DNA of 13,812 bases from Caldilineaceae bacterium (GCA_028819675.1 JAPPKT010000296.1:1-13812); one strand, 5' to 3'. Counted from the first letter of the stretch, positions 6,998-13,812 are shown. Program-made: numbers and translations. The notes: generated by a model not told the origin, from the letters alone.

Positions 6998-7918
6998 ATG
7001 AACCAGCCGACTCTCTCCCACTTTATCGCCTTGGGTGAAGGATTTACCACCGAGTTCAAGCGGTCCATGCCGTCAGACCTCGGGAGGGAGATTTGCGCCG
7101 TCTTCCGGGGCAGCACCAAGGCGCACATCCTCGATCGCAAGGCGTTTCACGGGAATCTCTACGCCATTTACCAGGAGGTCATGACCTACTTTCAGGCCAA
7201 ACTGAACTCAGCCCTCATTCCCCACGCGCAAGGAAGAGATGAGCAACTGGAGCTGCCCGAGAGCGCATTGAGAGAGGCCGTGGTCAACGCCCACCGCGAC
7301 TATCGCAGCACCGCCAACGTGCAGGTTTACATCTTCCAGGACCGGGTGGAGATCGTGACGCCTGGCGGACTTCCCGCCGGAATGCGAGAGGAGGACTTGG
7401 GCAGCAGGAGCGTTCCTCGGAACCCGTTGCTCTTCAATATGCTCTACCGTATGAAGTTGGTCGAGCAGATCGGCAGCGGCGTCCGCCGAATTCACGACGC
7501 CTGTCTGGAGCACGGCGTAGCGGAGCCGGTCATTCAGGTCTCCACCGATTGGGTGATAGTGACCTTCCCGCGTCGCGAAGTGGCCGTTGCCCCACATGTA
7601 ACCCCTCATGAAGCCCCACATGTGACCCCTCATGAAGCCCCACATGTGACCCCTCATGTGAGACGACTCGTTGCCGCCTTGCAGGGAGAGATGAGCCGGG
7701 TCGAGCTCATGGCTGCTCTGGGGTTAGCGGACCGGAGTCATTTCCTCAGGACGTACTTACACCCCAGCCTTGATGCGGGCCTGATAGAGATGACACTGCC
7801 GCAAAGTCCCAGGAGCAGGAATCAACGATATCGGTTGACCGCTCTGGGCGGGGAGGCTCGGCGTTCCCGGCAGGAATCCGAGGAGGAAGGCATCACCGCG
7901 CGGACGCGGAGGCCGTGA
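6998..7918 (+). CDS. AlbA_2/RecG-like ATPase-domain protein with internal deletion
   Basis: A 306-residue relative of the 'ATP-binding/transcriptional regulator, RecG-like' family. Residues 9-36 match the beginning of a Schlafen AlbA_2 domain (G-E-G-x-x-x-E-F-K). The text then jumps to F-R-G-S-T-K-A-H-I-L-D-R-K-A-F, which in full-length relatives lies more than 100 residues further on. Residues 85-180 form the GHKL-like ATPase part: L-R-E-A-V-V-N-A-H-R-D-Y, V-E-I-V-T-P-G-G-L-P, R-N-P-L, I-G-S-G-V-R-R-I. Residues 199-221 are a Pro-His-Val-Thr linker. Residues 222-285 resemble the small C-terminal winged-helix domain shared with Fic proteins (S-R-V-E-L-M-A-A-L-G-L, Y-L-H-P-S-L-D-A-G-L-I-E-M). 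Most of AlbA_2 is missing, and the usual N-A-x-x-H-R-D-Y spacing also looks short by two residues. It may be a decaying gene that stayed in frame, or a shortened variant. The ATG has only a weak upstream site. Confidence 0.75.
   Translation: MNQPTLSHFIALGEGFTTEFKRSMPSDLGREICAVFRGSTKAHILDRKAFHGNLYAIYQEVMTYFQAKLNSALIPHAQGRDEQLELPESALREAVVNAHRDYRSTANVQVYIFQDRVEIVTPGGLPAGMREEDLGSRSVPRNPLLFNMLYRMKLVEQIGSGVRRIHDACLEHGVAEPVIQVSTDWVIVTFPRREVAVAPHVTPHEAPHVTPHEAPHVTPHVRRLVAALQGEMSRVELMAALGLADRSHFLRTYLHPSLDAGLIEMTLPQSPRSRNQRYRLTALGGEARRSRQESEEEGITARTRRP
7590..7661 (+). repeat. 24-base tandem repeat in the linker of the RecG-like gene
   Basis: Three consecutive 24-base units (7590-7613, 7614-7637, 7638-7661) encode P-H-V-T-P-H-E-A-type octapeptides. 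Units 1 and 2 differ by one base, and unit 3 departs only in its last few bases. Such near-identical units in frame are typical of slippage. The length is a multiple of three, so gain or loss of a unit keeps the frame and only changes the linker length. Confidence 0.9.
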
Positions 7919-7961
7919 CCTCACCCTTTCGCACACCACACCGTCGTCGTCATAACCCAAC

Positions 7962-8282
7962 ATGAAAGATGCCGCCAGGTATTACTTCAAATACGGCATA
8001 CTCACCACAACCGTATGGGTCGCCCTCGACGCCCTCGGACTTATGCCCGACAACCCCTATGGTTCCTGGCTACAAGAATTGACTACAATATGGCTCACCG
8101 GAATCCCCATAACGGCAACACGACACCTGTTCTTCAAAAACCTCCCAGACCTCCCAGGCTTTGGCCCGCCACCCAAACCAAGGCCCCGCCCCAAACACTC
8201 TCGCGTCGGAACGATCATGATCCTCGCGATCTTCACGGCCGTCATGCTGGGAATTCTGAGGCTGGAGGCGGTTGGCTTCTGA
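7962..8282 (+). CDS. Small hypothetical membrane protein
   Basis: A 106-residue protein with hydrophobic stretches at about residues 10-27 and 40-58 and a clear membrane helix at 83-101 (G-T-I-M-I-L-A-I-F-T-A-V-M-L-G-I-L). A proline/basic loop lies between them (G-F-G-P-P-P-K-P-R-P-R-P-K). It starts 43 bases after the RecG-like gene and could share its transcript. No good ribosome binding site precedes the ATG, and codon use (many A- and C-ending codons, few G) differs from neighbouring genes. The family is not recognised. The pattern of helices separated by a charged Pro-rich loop makes a real protein likelier than chance. Confidence 0.55.
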   Translation: MKDAARYYFKYGILTTTVWVALDALGLMPDNPYGSWLQELTTIWLTGIPITATRHLFFKNLPDLPGFGPPPKPRPRPKHSRVGTIMILAIFTAVMLGILRLEAVGF

Positions 8283-8335
8283 TTAAACGCCAACAATTGG
8301 TGCAGGAACTTGCGGGGTGGTAAGCTGAGTAAGTA

Positions 8336-8357
8336 AGCGATAATCAACCTTATCGCT
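8336..8357. other. dif-like palindromic site next to the recombinase gene
   Basis: AGCGATAA (8336-8343) and TTATCGCT (8350-8357) are perfect inverted arms around the 6-base spacer TCAACC. Core sites of Xer-type tyrosine recombinases (dif) have the same layout: two arms ending in ATAA and starting with TTAT around a 6-base spacer. The site lies 51 bases before the preferred recombinase start at 8409. It may be the crossover site of that enzyme, an operator for its gene, or a simple hairpin. No second exact copy is present in the window. Confidence 0.45.
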
Positions 8358-8408
8358 CATTTGGACAGAACACCTTTTGTCCCTCTTTTTTCCGTTCCGG
8401 AGGATGTC

Positions 8409-9386
8409 GTGCAAGCAACTGTCGATGATTCCGTAGGCGCGCTGGTGGCGCTGCAACACGCGCCGGCCGGCGCGCTCGTTTCCGTCGACGGCGATGCCGC
8501 GTCACAGGACCGCGTGCAGGCGGCCTTTGAGGCGATGGCGCCCAACACGCGCCGCGCCTACGGCAGCGCGCTCAGAACCTGGGGACGCTGGGCCGCGGCG
8601 CAGGAAGTCTCGGGCCTGTGCCCCGCGCCCGCGGAGCTGCGCCGCTATCTCCTGGAACGGGCGTCGCAAGGCGCCGGCGTTTCGTCGCTGACCGTGTTCG
8701 TGTCCGCCCTGCGCAAGCTGCAGGCGCTGGCGGCCGTGGAGCCGACCGCGCGCGACCAGCTGGTGGTCGATACCATGAGCGGTCTGGCGCGCCAGGCTGC
8801 ATCGCCGCGGCAGGTGAGCGCGCTCACGGTGGGGGCGCTGGCCGCCATTTATGAGACCGCCTGTTTTCCCCGCGTCGGCCGCGGCGGCGTTCTCGAAGGC
8901 GCGGAAACCGCGCTGCGCCGGGGGCTGGTCGACATTGCGCTGTGCTGGGTGATGTCGGACGCAGGCCTGCGGCGCTCGGAGGCCGCGGCGCTGACCTGGG
9001 ATGACATCACGCGCTGGGACAACGGCTCCGGCCGTCTCACGGTGCGGCGTTCGAAGACCGACGCCAGCCCGCGCACGGTCTATCTGACGCCGGTTGCCAT
9101 GGCGCATCTGGACGCGATACGCCCGCAGGATGCGGCCGAGTCTGAGCCGGTCTTCGGTCTGTCGGTGGCCTCGATCTCGCGTCGCGTCAAGGCCGCGGCC
9201 AGGACGGCCGGCCTGGGGGCCGGCTACAGCGGGCATTCCGGGCGCGTCGGGATGGCGCGGCGCATGGCACGGGCCGGCGCGCCCACGCATGAGATTATGG
9301 CGCAGGGACGCTGGCGCAGCGCCGGCATGGTCGCCGACTACACCCGCGCCGAAAACGCCGAGCGGGCCGCGAAGTGGTTGGGGTAA
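8409..9386 (+). CDS. Tyrosine recombinase / phage-type integrase
   Basis: A site-specific DNA recombinase of 325 residues from the GTG at 8409, chosen because GGAGG ends 5 bases before it. A TTG at 8361 would add 16 residues but has no ribosome binding site. The N-terminal part is a SAM-like core-binding domain (N-T-R-R-A-Y-G-S-A-L-R-T-W). The catalytic set is complete, numbered from the GTG: R188 in G-L-R-R-S-E, K216 in R-R-S-K-T-D, H276 and R279 in G-H-S-G-R, W302 in G-R-W-R-S in the place often held by His, and nucleophile Y311 in A-D-Y-T-R. It should therefore be active. The gene stands alone on its strand, with a dif-like palindrome upstream and an AT-rich tract downstream, and a decayed relative lies 3 kb to the left. 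No excisionase, transposition gene or phage gene is seen, so the element it serves is not identified. Confidence 0.93.
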   Translation: MQATVDDSVGALVALQHAPAGALVSVDGDAASQDRVQAAFEAMAPNTRRAYGSALRTWGRWAAAQEVSGLCPAPAELRRYLLERASQGAGVSSLTVFVSALRKLQALAAVEPTARDQLVVDTMSGLARQAASPRQVSALTVGALAAIYETACFPRVGRGGVLEGAETALRRGLVDIALCWVMSDAGLRRSEAAALTWDDITRWDNGSGRLTVRRSKTDASPRTVYLTPVAMAHLDAIRPQDAAESEPVFGLSVASISRRVKAAARTAGLGAGYSGHSGRVGMARRMARAGAPTHEIMAQGRWRSAGMVADYTRAENAERAAKWLG

Positions 9387-9414
9387 GCGGGCGCGGGTTC
9401 CCTTTCCGCTTTTG
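9385..9414 (+). terminator. Candidate terminator of the recombinase gene
   Basis: AAGCGG (9385-9390), beginning at the stop codon, pairs with CCGCTT (9406-9411). An inner GGG/CCC pair can extend it, and TTTT is read at 9410-9413. The stem is interrupted by an internal loop, so the strength is uncertain, but the position right at the end of the gene is right. Confidence 0.4.
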
Positions 9415-9721
9415 TCAAAACATATAAGCGGGAGCGTTCAAGCTCATGCCAGACTGGATAATTCTTTATCGGGACTGACTTTTCACGAAAATACTGCGTC
9501 GCGGCAGGTGATTACTGTACCCGCTCGAAAGCCAATTACTCCCTAGCCCACTAAAGTATATGAATCCCAAAAATTGGGACCCACTTCAAACGAAAGTATT
9601 CGTCAAATTTATGCTCTTTGCGTAACTACTAAGCCTGAGGTGTCAGGGATGAAGGGCTGGTCTAGAAAGGGGTTTTCGTAGCAGTGCTGCGGCTTTGGCC
9701 AGTTAAGTTGAAAGTTCCCAA
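9415..9721. other. AT-rich gene-free stretch after the recombinase
   Basis: No convincing gene is seen. The stretch is markedly more AT-rich than the flanking genes. It contains GATAA-TTCT-TTATC (9457-9470) and a perfect palindrome TCCCAA-AAA-TTGGGA (9565-9579). AAAGTAT occurs on both sides of this palindrome (about 9553 and 9593). These could be remains of insertion-element ends or regulatory hairpins; no transposase reading frame is left. Confidence 0.4.
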
Positions 9722-9907
9722 ATGAACCCTAAAGCAGAATTCCAATATAGACTATCTGAGATCAAGCGGTGCATAGGCAATACAACCCAGGCCTGGGCGC
9801 ATATGGGAAACTCTGAAAAGGCCAACAATAATATGTTAGCCATACTATTGCTCATCTCTGAGTTGATTGTGATTGCTCTTGTTGTTCTTTTGTGTTCAAA
9901 AAGTTAG
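9722..9907 (+). CDS. Tiny hypothetical membrane protein
   Basis: A 61-residue open frame. Residues 1-36 are polar with amphipathic character (E-F-Q-Y-R-L-S-E-I-K-R-C-I), and residues 38-57 form a strongly hydrophobic helix (M-L-A-I-L-L-L-I-S-E-L-I-V-I-A-L-V-V-L-L) before C-S-K-S. No clear ribosome binding site precedes the ATG, and the region is AT-rich. A single membrane helix after a soluble helix is a shape seen in many small membrane proteins, but in AT-rich DNA it can also arise by chance. No function can be given. Confidence 0.35.
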   Translation: MNPKAEFQYRLSEIKRCIGNTTQAWAHMGNSEKANNNMLAILLLISELIVIALVVLLCSKS

Positions 9908-10011
9908 GTCAGCCCTCTGTGCGTCGCATTAAGCAAGCCGTGATTCTATCGTGATGACAGGAATAGAGCCGGAGAATACTCTTGGCTCGTAGAGAGTGAT
10001 ACCAGGTCCTC

Positions 10012-11727
10012 TTAACTGTTCTCTTCAGCCGCTCCTCCCTCCTCATCCTCCAACTCCGCAAGTTTGGATCGCAAGACGGCCAACTCCGTTTCCAGCCCTT
10101 CGATGCGGGCCGCCAAGTCGTCGCGGCGGCGTTCCTTCTGTTCGCTTTCACGCGCCGCGGTCTCGGCATCCTCATCGACCATGCGGGTGTCGTTGCGGAT
10201 GGCGAGGAGATGGACGGCCCAGAAGGCGGCGGCGGTGGCGGCGCGCACGAGGCCGTCCAACGTCTCGGCGCCGAAGAAGTCGGCGTTGGGGTCGCCAAGC
10301 GCCCACAGGAGCAGACGGTAGACGACCTGCGCCAACTCGAAGAGGATCAGGAGCGCGCCGACCAGGGCGATGCCGTAGAGGTAGACGCGGCGGGGCCAGG
10401 AGGCGCGTTCGGCGCGGCCGGCCTCATTGTCCTGCTCGGCGACGCGCTGCGCGGTGCGCCAGTGCAGCGACCAGACGGGGGCACCAACGGCGATGAGGCT
10501 CACTCCGCTGGAGAATTGATGGGCGCGAAAGCCCTTTTCGATCGAAATCGAGCCGATGACGGCGAGATCAAGAAGCGCCCGCACCAGATCGACCAGCCCG
10601 ATCCAGAGGAGAAGAAGGCCGGTGGCGGCGACGGCGTAGTAGTAGAGCCGGCGCACGAACTCGCTCTCGCGCGAGTCGCCGTAGCGCTGCGCCTCGGCTG
10701 AGACCTGCAGCCAGTGCCAGCGCCAGGCCAGCGCGCCGACCGGCAGAAGGCCGAGGGGCGTGGTGAGGTCATCGATGTCGATATCGCCGGTATCGACGCC
10801 ACCGAAGAGGAAAAGGACGCCCAGTCTCAGCAGCATCGCCACGGGAACGAGGGTGATGGCGGCGGCGAGCACGGTGGCGACATAGAGGTAGAGGCGCCGC
10901 AGAGCCATGCGTCCTTCGGGCGGCTGGGCGGTCATGAGGGCGTTCCAGTAGAGGTTGGTCAGCCGCCAGACCAGCGCGCCGACGAGGACGGCGGCCAGGG
11001 AACCGGAAATGCCGCGCTGCCACCAGCCCGTTCCCACCGTGGCCAGGGTGGCGGCCCCGAACGGCTCCAGCAGGGCGCGCCAGACGAAGTTGAGGACGTC
11101 GGCGGCGCCGGTGAGCAGCAGGCCAAGCGCAACCAGGCCGACAAGCAGCTGGAAGAGACGCCGCCAGCTGCCGGCCCAGCCCAGTTCGACGCCCAGGTCG
11201 CCATCCTCCTGGAGTAAACGGGCGAAATACAGGGAGAGAATCAGATGGATGCCGGCGTGGAAAAACTGGGCCACCCAACCGCCCGGTCGCATTTCTTCCT
11301 CGGACGGCGCGGCGCCGAGCAGGAGTTGGAAGCTGCCTTCAATGATGTGATAGAGGGCGCGGGCGCTGACATATGCTGTGGTAGCGAGCGCGGCGTAGAT
11401 GAACAGCTTGCGCAGGGCCGCGCGCGATTCACCGGGTTGCTGGGCCAGGCGGCGGATATAGCGCCAGTGGATGAGAAAGATGGGCGCGCTGACGATGAGA
11501 AAGCCGCCAGGCTGGGCGATGGCTCTCTGCACCGAGCCGGTGGCGGAAAGCCCTGGAACGGCCCCGTCCGGGATCCACAGTCTGATCAGCGCTTCGATCA
11601 GGCCGTAGGCGGCCGAGAGCCCGGCGATCAGGCTGATGAAGGCGATGAGATAGAGATAGAGGCGTCGAATCATCGCCAGCCGGCCGGTTTCAGCTGTGGT
11701 CTGGTCGGTCATTGTCTGCTCAGTCAT
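10012..11727 (-). CDS. Multi-pass membrane protein of six DUF5671-like modules
   Basis: A 571-residue inner-membrane protein. Six modules of about 85 residues begin with (R)-(R/K)-(L/V)-(Y/F) at residues 21, 106, 189, 277, 359 and 446. Each has a helix after this motif and a second helix, the second often ending in a Trp/His-containing segment (L-I-H-W-R, A-W-R-W-H-W, W-S-L-H-W-R). This gives about 12 helices. The first lines (R-R-L-Y-L-Y-L-I-A-F-I-S-L-I-A) are typical of DUF5671, a domain of unknown function common in Chloroflexota. Residues 512-565 are a highly charged coiled coil that should lie in the cytoplasm. The start at 11727 follows an AGGA; an ATG 14 bases downstream is out of frame. 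The NTF2-like gene upstream on the same strand may be co-transcribed. No transport or enzyme motif was seen. Confidence 0.85.
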   Translation of the reverse strand: MTEQTMTDQTTAETGRLAMIRRLYLYLIAFISLIAGLSAAYGLIEALIRLWIPDGAVPGLSATGSVQRAIAQPGGFLIVSAPIFLIHWRYIRRLAQQPGESRAALRKLFIYAALATTAYVSARALYHIIEGSFQLLLGAAPSEEEMRPGGWVAQFFHAGIHLILSLYFARLLQEDGDLGVELGWAGSWRRLFQLLVGLVALGLLLTGAADVLNFVWRALLEPFGAATLATVGTGWWQRGISGSLAAVLVGALVWRLTNLYWNALMTAQPPEGRMALRRLYLYVATVLAAAITLVPVAMLLRLGVLFLFGGVDTGDIDIDDLTTPLGLLPVGALAWRWHWLQVSAEAQRYGDSRESEFVRRLYYYAVAATGLLLLWIGLVDLVRALLDLAVIGSISIEKGFRAHQFSSGVSLIAVGAPVWSLHWRTAQRVAEQDNEAGRAERASWPRRVYLYGIALVGALLILFELAQVVYRLLLWALGDPNADFFGAETLDGLVRAATAAAFWAVHLLAIRNDTRMVDEDAETAARESEQKERRRDDLAARIEGLETELAVLRSKLAELEDEEGGAAEENS

Positions 11728-11744
11728 TGTTCACATCCTGAAAG

Positions 11745-11820
11745 GCGAGGAGTGAGGAACTACAGGAGAGAGGAGAGAGAGCTGTACGCTCAGTCCGCTC
11801 TTCTTTGCGTTCGCTCCTCG
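11745..11820. repeat. Purine-rich imperfect palindromic element, copy 2
   Basis: CGAGGAG (11746-11752) pairs with CTCCTCG (11814-11820). The left arm continues T-GAGGA and then purine-rich sequence to about 11781, and the right arm is pyrimidine-rich (CCGCTCTTCTTTG). The layout and the AGGAGTGAGGA start match the element at 6617-6709. It fills almost all of the gap between the NTF2-like gene and the DUF5671 gene, so it may shape their shared transcript or end it. Confidence 0.4.
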
Positions 11821-11830
11821 GTTACCGGCC

Positions 11831-12301
11831 TCAATAGAAGAGGTCGTCGGTGTCGATCTTCCACGCGTCCTCCTCGCGTACCAGGGGAATGGTGCGGCGG
11901 TAGGTGGATGTGCCGCTGTCGAAGAGGCCGCCCTGGTGGAAGTTGTCGATTGCCACCGTGACATAGGCTTTGTCGCCGTCTTCGCTTATGTCCACGTCGA
12001 GGATGCGCAGCCGACGCGCGGAGCGGCCGGAATCGTAGTAGTTGAAGTACTCACGAAAACCCGCCTCGCCTTCATCTTCCAGTACATCCCGGGAGTAGTG
12101 ACTCATTGCAACGTCCGGTTCGTTGCGCACGGTGGCCAGGAAGACGTCGTGGACAACCGCCTCCGGCGTATCCTCGTTCAGATATTCAGCGCTCTGCCAG
12201 CCGCGGCCGCCGGTGACCGTTACCGTGATAACGGCGCCGATGACCAGCAGCAGCACGCCGACAATGATGCCCAGCGTAAAGCGATCGATTTTGATGCCCA
12301 T
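11831..12301 (-). CDS. Membrane-anchored NTF2-like protein
   Basis: A 156-residue protein starting at an ATG with AGGAAG seven bases upstream. Residues 8-30 form one membrane helix (F-T-L-G-I-I-V-G-V-L-L-L-V-I-G), and the rest should lie outside the cytoplasm. The soluble part reads like an NTF2/DUF4878-type cone fold: a helix with T-P-E-A-V-V-H-D-V-F-L-A-T-V, a tyrosine/serine segment (M-S-H-Y-S-R-D-V-L), paired strands (R-I-L-D-V-D-I, K-A-Y-V-T-V-A-I-D-N-F), and the frequent ending E-D-A-W-K-I-D. These folds usually bind ligands or partners in a pocket; no catalytic residues can be named. It lies 103 bases upstream of the DUF5671 gene on the same strand, with the second purine-rich element between them. 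The fold assignment is from pattern only. Confidence 0.8.
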   Translation of the reverse strand: MGIKIDRFTLGIIVGVLLLVIGAVITVTVTGGRGWQSAEYLNEDTPEAVVHDVFLATVRNEPDVAMSHYSRDVLEDEGEAGFREYFNYYDSGRSARRLRILDVDISEDGDKAYVTVAIDNFHQGGLFDSGTSTYRRTIPLVREEDAWKIDTDDLFY

Positions 12302-12582
12302 GGGTCCACTTCCTTGTCACCCCTCACCTGAACGTCAAATGAAACGCATCCTGGGAATCCACATTGCGCCAGAAGAGCGCCGCTCACCTTGCAACCAGGC
12401 GGGGACTATGCTTGTTCACTAAATCCGTGAGATGAAATTCGAGAAACGCGGAGTCTCTCAATGATCTGACACAGGCCATATATGCACTGAGACAGCAACT
12501 CAGCGACATGCCAAGATATACCAGGGCATTATGCTGGTTAGCATTTTAAGAAAGTCCCCTGGCGAGATAAGGGATCACTGTG
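12302..12582. other. Intergenic stretch without a supported gene
   Basis: About 280 bases between the NTF2-like gene and the solute-binding protein gene. A 37-codon open frame on the + strand (12436-12549) has helix-like text (L-N-D-L-T-Q-A-I-Y-A-L-R-Q-Q-L-S-D-M) but no start codon or ribosome binding site. The middle is AT-rich. The promoter of the NTF2-like gene should lie here, but no clear hexamer pair was found. Confidence 0.4.
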
Positions 12583-13812
12583 CTACTGCCGATAATCCCC
12601 GTTTTGAAGCGCTTGCTGTCGCGCTTCTTCCAAGGTGGACTGGATTTCGGAAACGTCGATCTCGGTTTCGGACGTCTCCAGCTTTGCGAACAACCAGTCA
12701 AAGACCGATCCGAAACCGGCCTGCATAGTTAAGGGCAGAGCAAAAGAGAGAGGCGGCAGTACCTCGTCGGCCCCACGCACTATTTCCTCCCCTTTACGCG
12801 CGGCCTCTGGCAACAATGCCCGATCTACGTCGCGATGCAATGGAGCCCATCCCACGTTTGTGGGGTCCTCGCCGATTCGGGCCATTTTCATCGCTTGCGC
12901 TTCGGCCGACGCCATGTAACCGACAAACGCGCTTGCTTGGGTATGATACGCCGCCCCCGCCGGGATTACGTAACCGAATACTGAAGTGACCTCTCCTGCC
13001 GGTGAATTGGGGTTCATCTGTGGAAACTGGAAGAAATCGAGTTCAGAGGCAAAATCAGGAGGCAGCTCGCCCGCGATAAAATGGTGGGCAAGCGCCATCA
13101 CAGCCTTCTTCTCCGTGAGCGGTTCATTCACATCCCCGCGAATCAGTGCGTTCATACTCCCTATCGCAGAAGTCAGGCTCGGCGATTCAATAAAGTATCC
13201 CCGTCGAAAAAGAGAAATCCAGGTTTCCCAGACGATGGCCAGCCGTTCATCTTTGTAGCTCTCTTCCCCCTGTATCAACTGCCTATGAAACGAAGGTCCA
13301 TTCAAGCGTATATTGAGGTAGCTGAACCACAGATAGTTGATTCGGCGGTCCTGCCCGGACACGGAGAGAGGCGTCTCTCCGTTCGCCAACAGCGTGTCGC
13401 AAATGTAGCCAAATTCCTCCCAAGTCGTGGGCAGAACCAGGCCATAGCGCTCGAAAACCTCTTTGTTGTAGTAGATGCCTGCCCAAGAAAATCCGACAGG
13501 AATGAATCGCGAAGTACCATCGACACGACCGACTTCCCTGAACTGCCTTCCATATGCTTCAGCAAGGTCGTGCTCCGCCCAAATGTCGGAGACATCGAAC
13601 AACAGATTCTGCTGGGCAACATCGTACAGTTCATGGCTTTCCAGCCACATAACTACCTCGGGAGGCGGGGATTCCGACAAGTAATGGCTTAGGCCGTGCT
13701 CCTGCGACTGACGGTCAACCTCTATCCCCGGCACCTGCTCAAGAAATCGTTCAATCACCACTCTATCAGGCTCAGACCAATGTGGGTCCCCCGGCGCCAC
13801 ATATCTGATTGT
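12583..13812 (-). CDS. ABC-type extracellular solute-binding protein (N-terminus cut off)
   Basis: The visible 409 residues belong to the family 1 (sugar-type) solute-binding proteins of ABC importers. These catch a substrate outside the membrane and hand it to the permease. Marks of the family are the first strand T-I-R-Y-V-A-P-G right at the window edge, the segment F-S-W-A-G-I-Y-Y-N-K-E-V-F with T-T-W-E-E-F shortly after, and the W-x-x-L-F-R-R-G-Y-F part. Late Gly/Ala/aromatic segments (G-Y-V-I-P-A-G-A) and a C-terminal helix rich in Ala and Gln complete the picture. The reading frame continues past 13812, so the true start and the signal peptide or lipobox lie outside the window; the GTG at 13800 is internal. 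No permease or ATPase gene follows downstream on this strand, so partners would lie upstream or elsewhere. The substrate is unknown. Confidence 0.9.
   Translation of the reverse strand, partial: TIRYVAPGDPHWSEPDRVVIERFLEQVPGIEVDRQSQEHGLSHYLSESPPPEVVMWLESHELYDVAQQNLLFDVSDIWAEHDLAEAYGRQFREVGRVDGTSRFIPVGFSWAGIYYNKEVFERYGLVLPTTWEEFGYICDTLLANGETPLSVSGQDRRINYLWFSYLNIRLNGPSFHRQLIQGEESYKDERLAIVWETWISLFRRGYFIESPSLTSAIGSMNALIRGDVNEPLTEKKAVMALAHHFIAGELPPDFASELDFFQFPQMNPNSPAGEVTSVFGYVIPAGAAYHTQASAFVGYMASAEAQAMKMARIGEDPTNVGWAPLHRDVDRALLPEAARKGEEIVRGADEVLPPLSFALPLTMQAGFGSVFDWLFAKLETSETEIDVSEIQSTLEEARQQALQNGDYRQ

Noticed and set aside
7590..7661. Tandem units considered as a CRISPR array
   Set aside because: The units are directly adjacent with no spacers, and they lie in frame within a coding sequence.
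8502..9290. 262-codon minus-strand frame opposite the recombinase
   Set aside because: The opposite strand holds the complete catalytic set of a tyrosine recombinase. This frame is Arg/Gly/Ala-rich shadow text.
10210..11961. Several + strand frames opposite the DUF5671 and NTF2-like genes
   Set aside because: They are compositional shadows with charged, gap-like text and no start signals. The minus-strand products have clear membrane topology.
12436..12549. Short helix-like open frame between the NTF2-like and solute-binding protein genes
   Set aside because: It is only 37 codons with no start codon or ribosome binding site, so it is too short to support as a gene or remnant.
1..13812. tRNA gene as the integration target of the recombinase
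   Set aside because: No T-loop-like GGTTCRANTCC motif with matching arms was found on either strand near the recombinase or its remnant.

Overview
This is a GC-rich bacterial chromosome segment with short AT-rich stretches. The best guess at origin is Chloroflexota (Anaerolineae/Caldilineae type). That guess rests on a multi-module DUF5671-type membrane protein, a RecG-like/AlbA protein with a repetitive Pro-His-Val-Thr linker, and secreted repeat proteins with Asp-x-Asp-x-Asp loops. It is an inference; no rRNA, tRNA or ribosomal protein gene is present to settle it.

Left part (1-4958, + strand). The 3' end of an unidentified gene is followed by two stem-loops and about 540 bases without a gene, the second half of which looks like a structured leader RNA. 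Then comes a pair of related genes. The first encodes an exported 1143-residue protein made of six copies of a roughly 185-residue domain. The second encodes a 223-residue lipoprotein carrying one copy of the same domain. In the large protein the only ten cysteines form one pair per repeat in five repeats, and repeat 5 has lost both members. This is the most interesting signal in the window: an apparently undescribed extracellular domain family, probably disulfide-closed and possibly calcium-binding, present in a secreted multi-domain form and a membrane-anchored single-domain form.

Middle part (4959-10011). A frameshifted remnant of a tyrosine recombinase lies just before a dGTPase-like HD-domain dNTP triphosphohydrolase gene (- strand). 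A long intergenic stretch with hairpins and a purine-rich palindromic element follows, then a truncated AlbA_2/RecG-like protein and a small membrane protein. Next is an intact tyrosine recombinase related to the remnant. An 8-6-8 palindrome that looks like a Xer/dif core site lies just upstream of it, and an AT-rich tract with one tiny membrane-protein ORF lies downstream. This part looks like an old integration region.

Right part (10012-13812, - strand). A 12-helix protein built of six DUF5671-like modules with a C-terminal coiled coil is preceded by a small membrane-anchored NTF2-like protein. The window ends inside the gene of an ABC-type extracellular solute-binding protein, probably for a sugar, whose N-terminus is cut off. 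A second purine-rich palindromic element lies between the first two of these genes.
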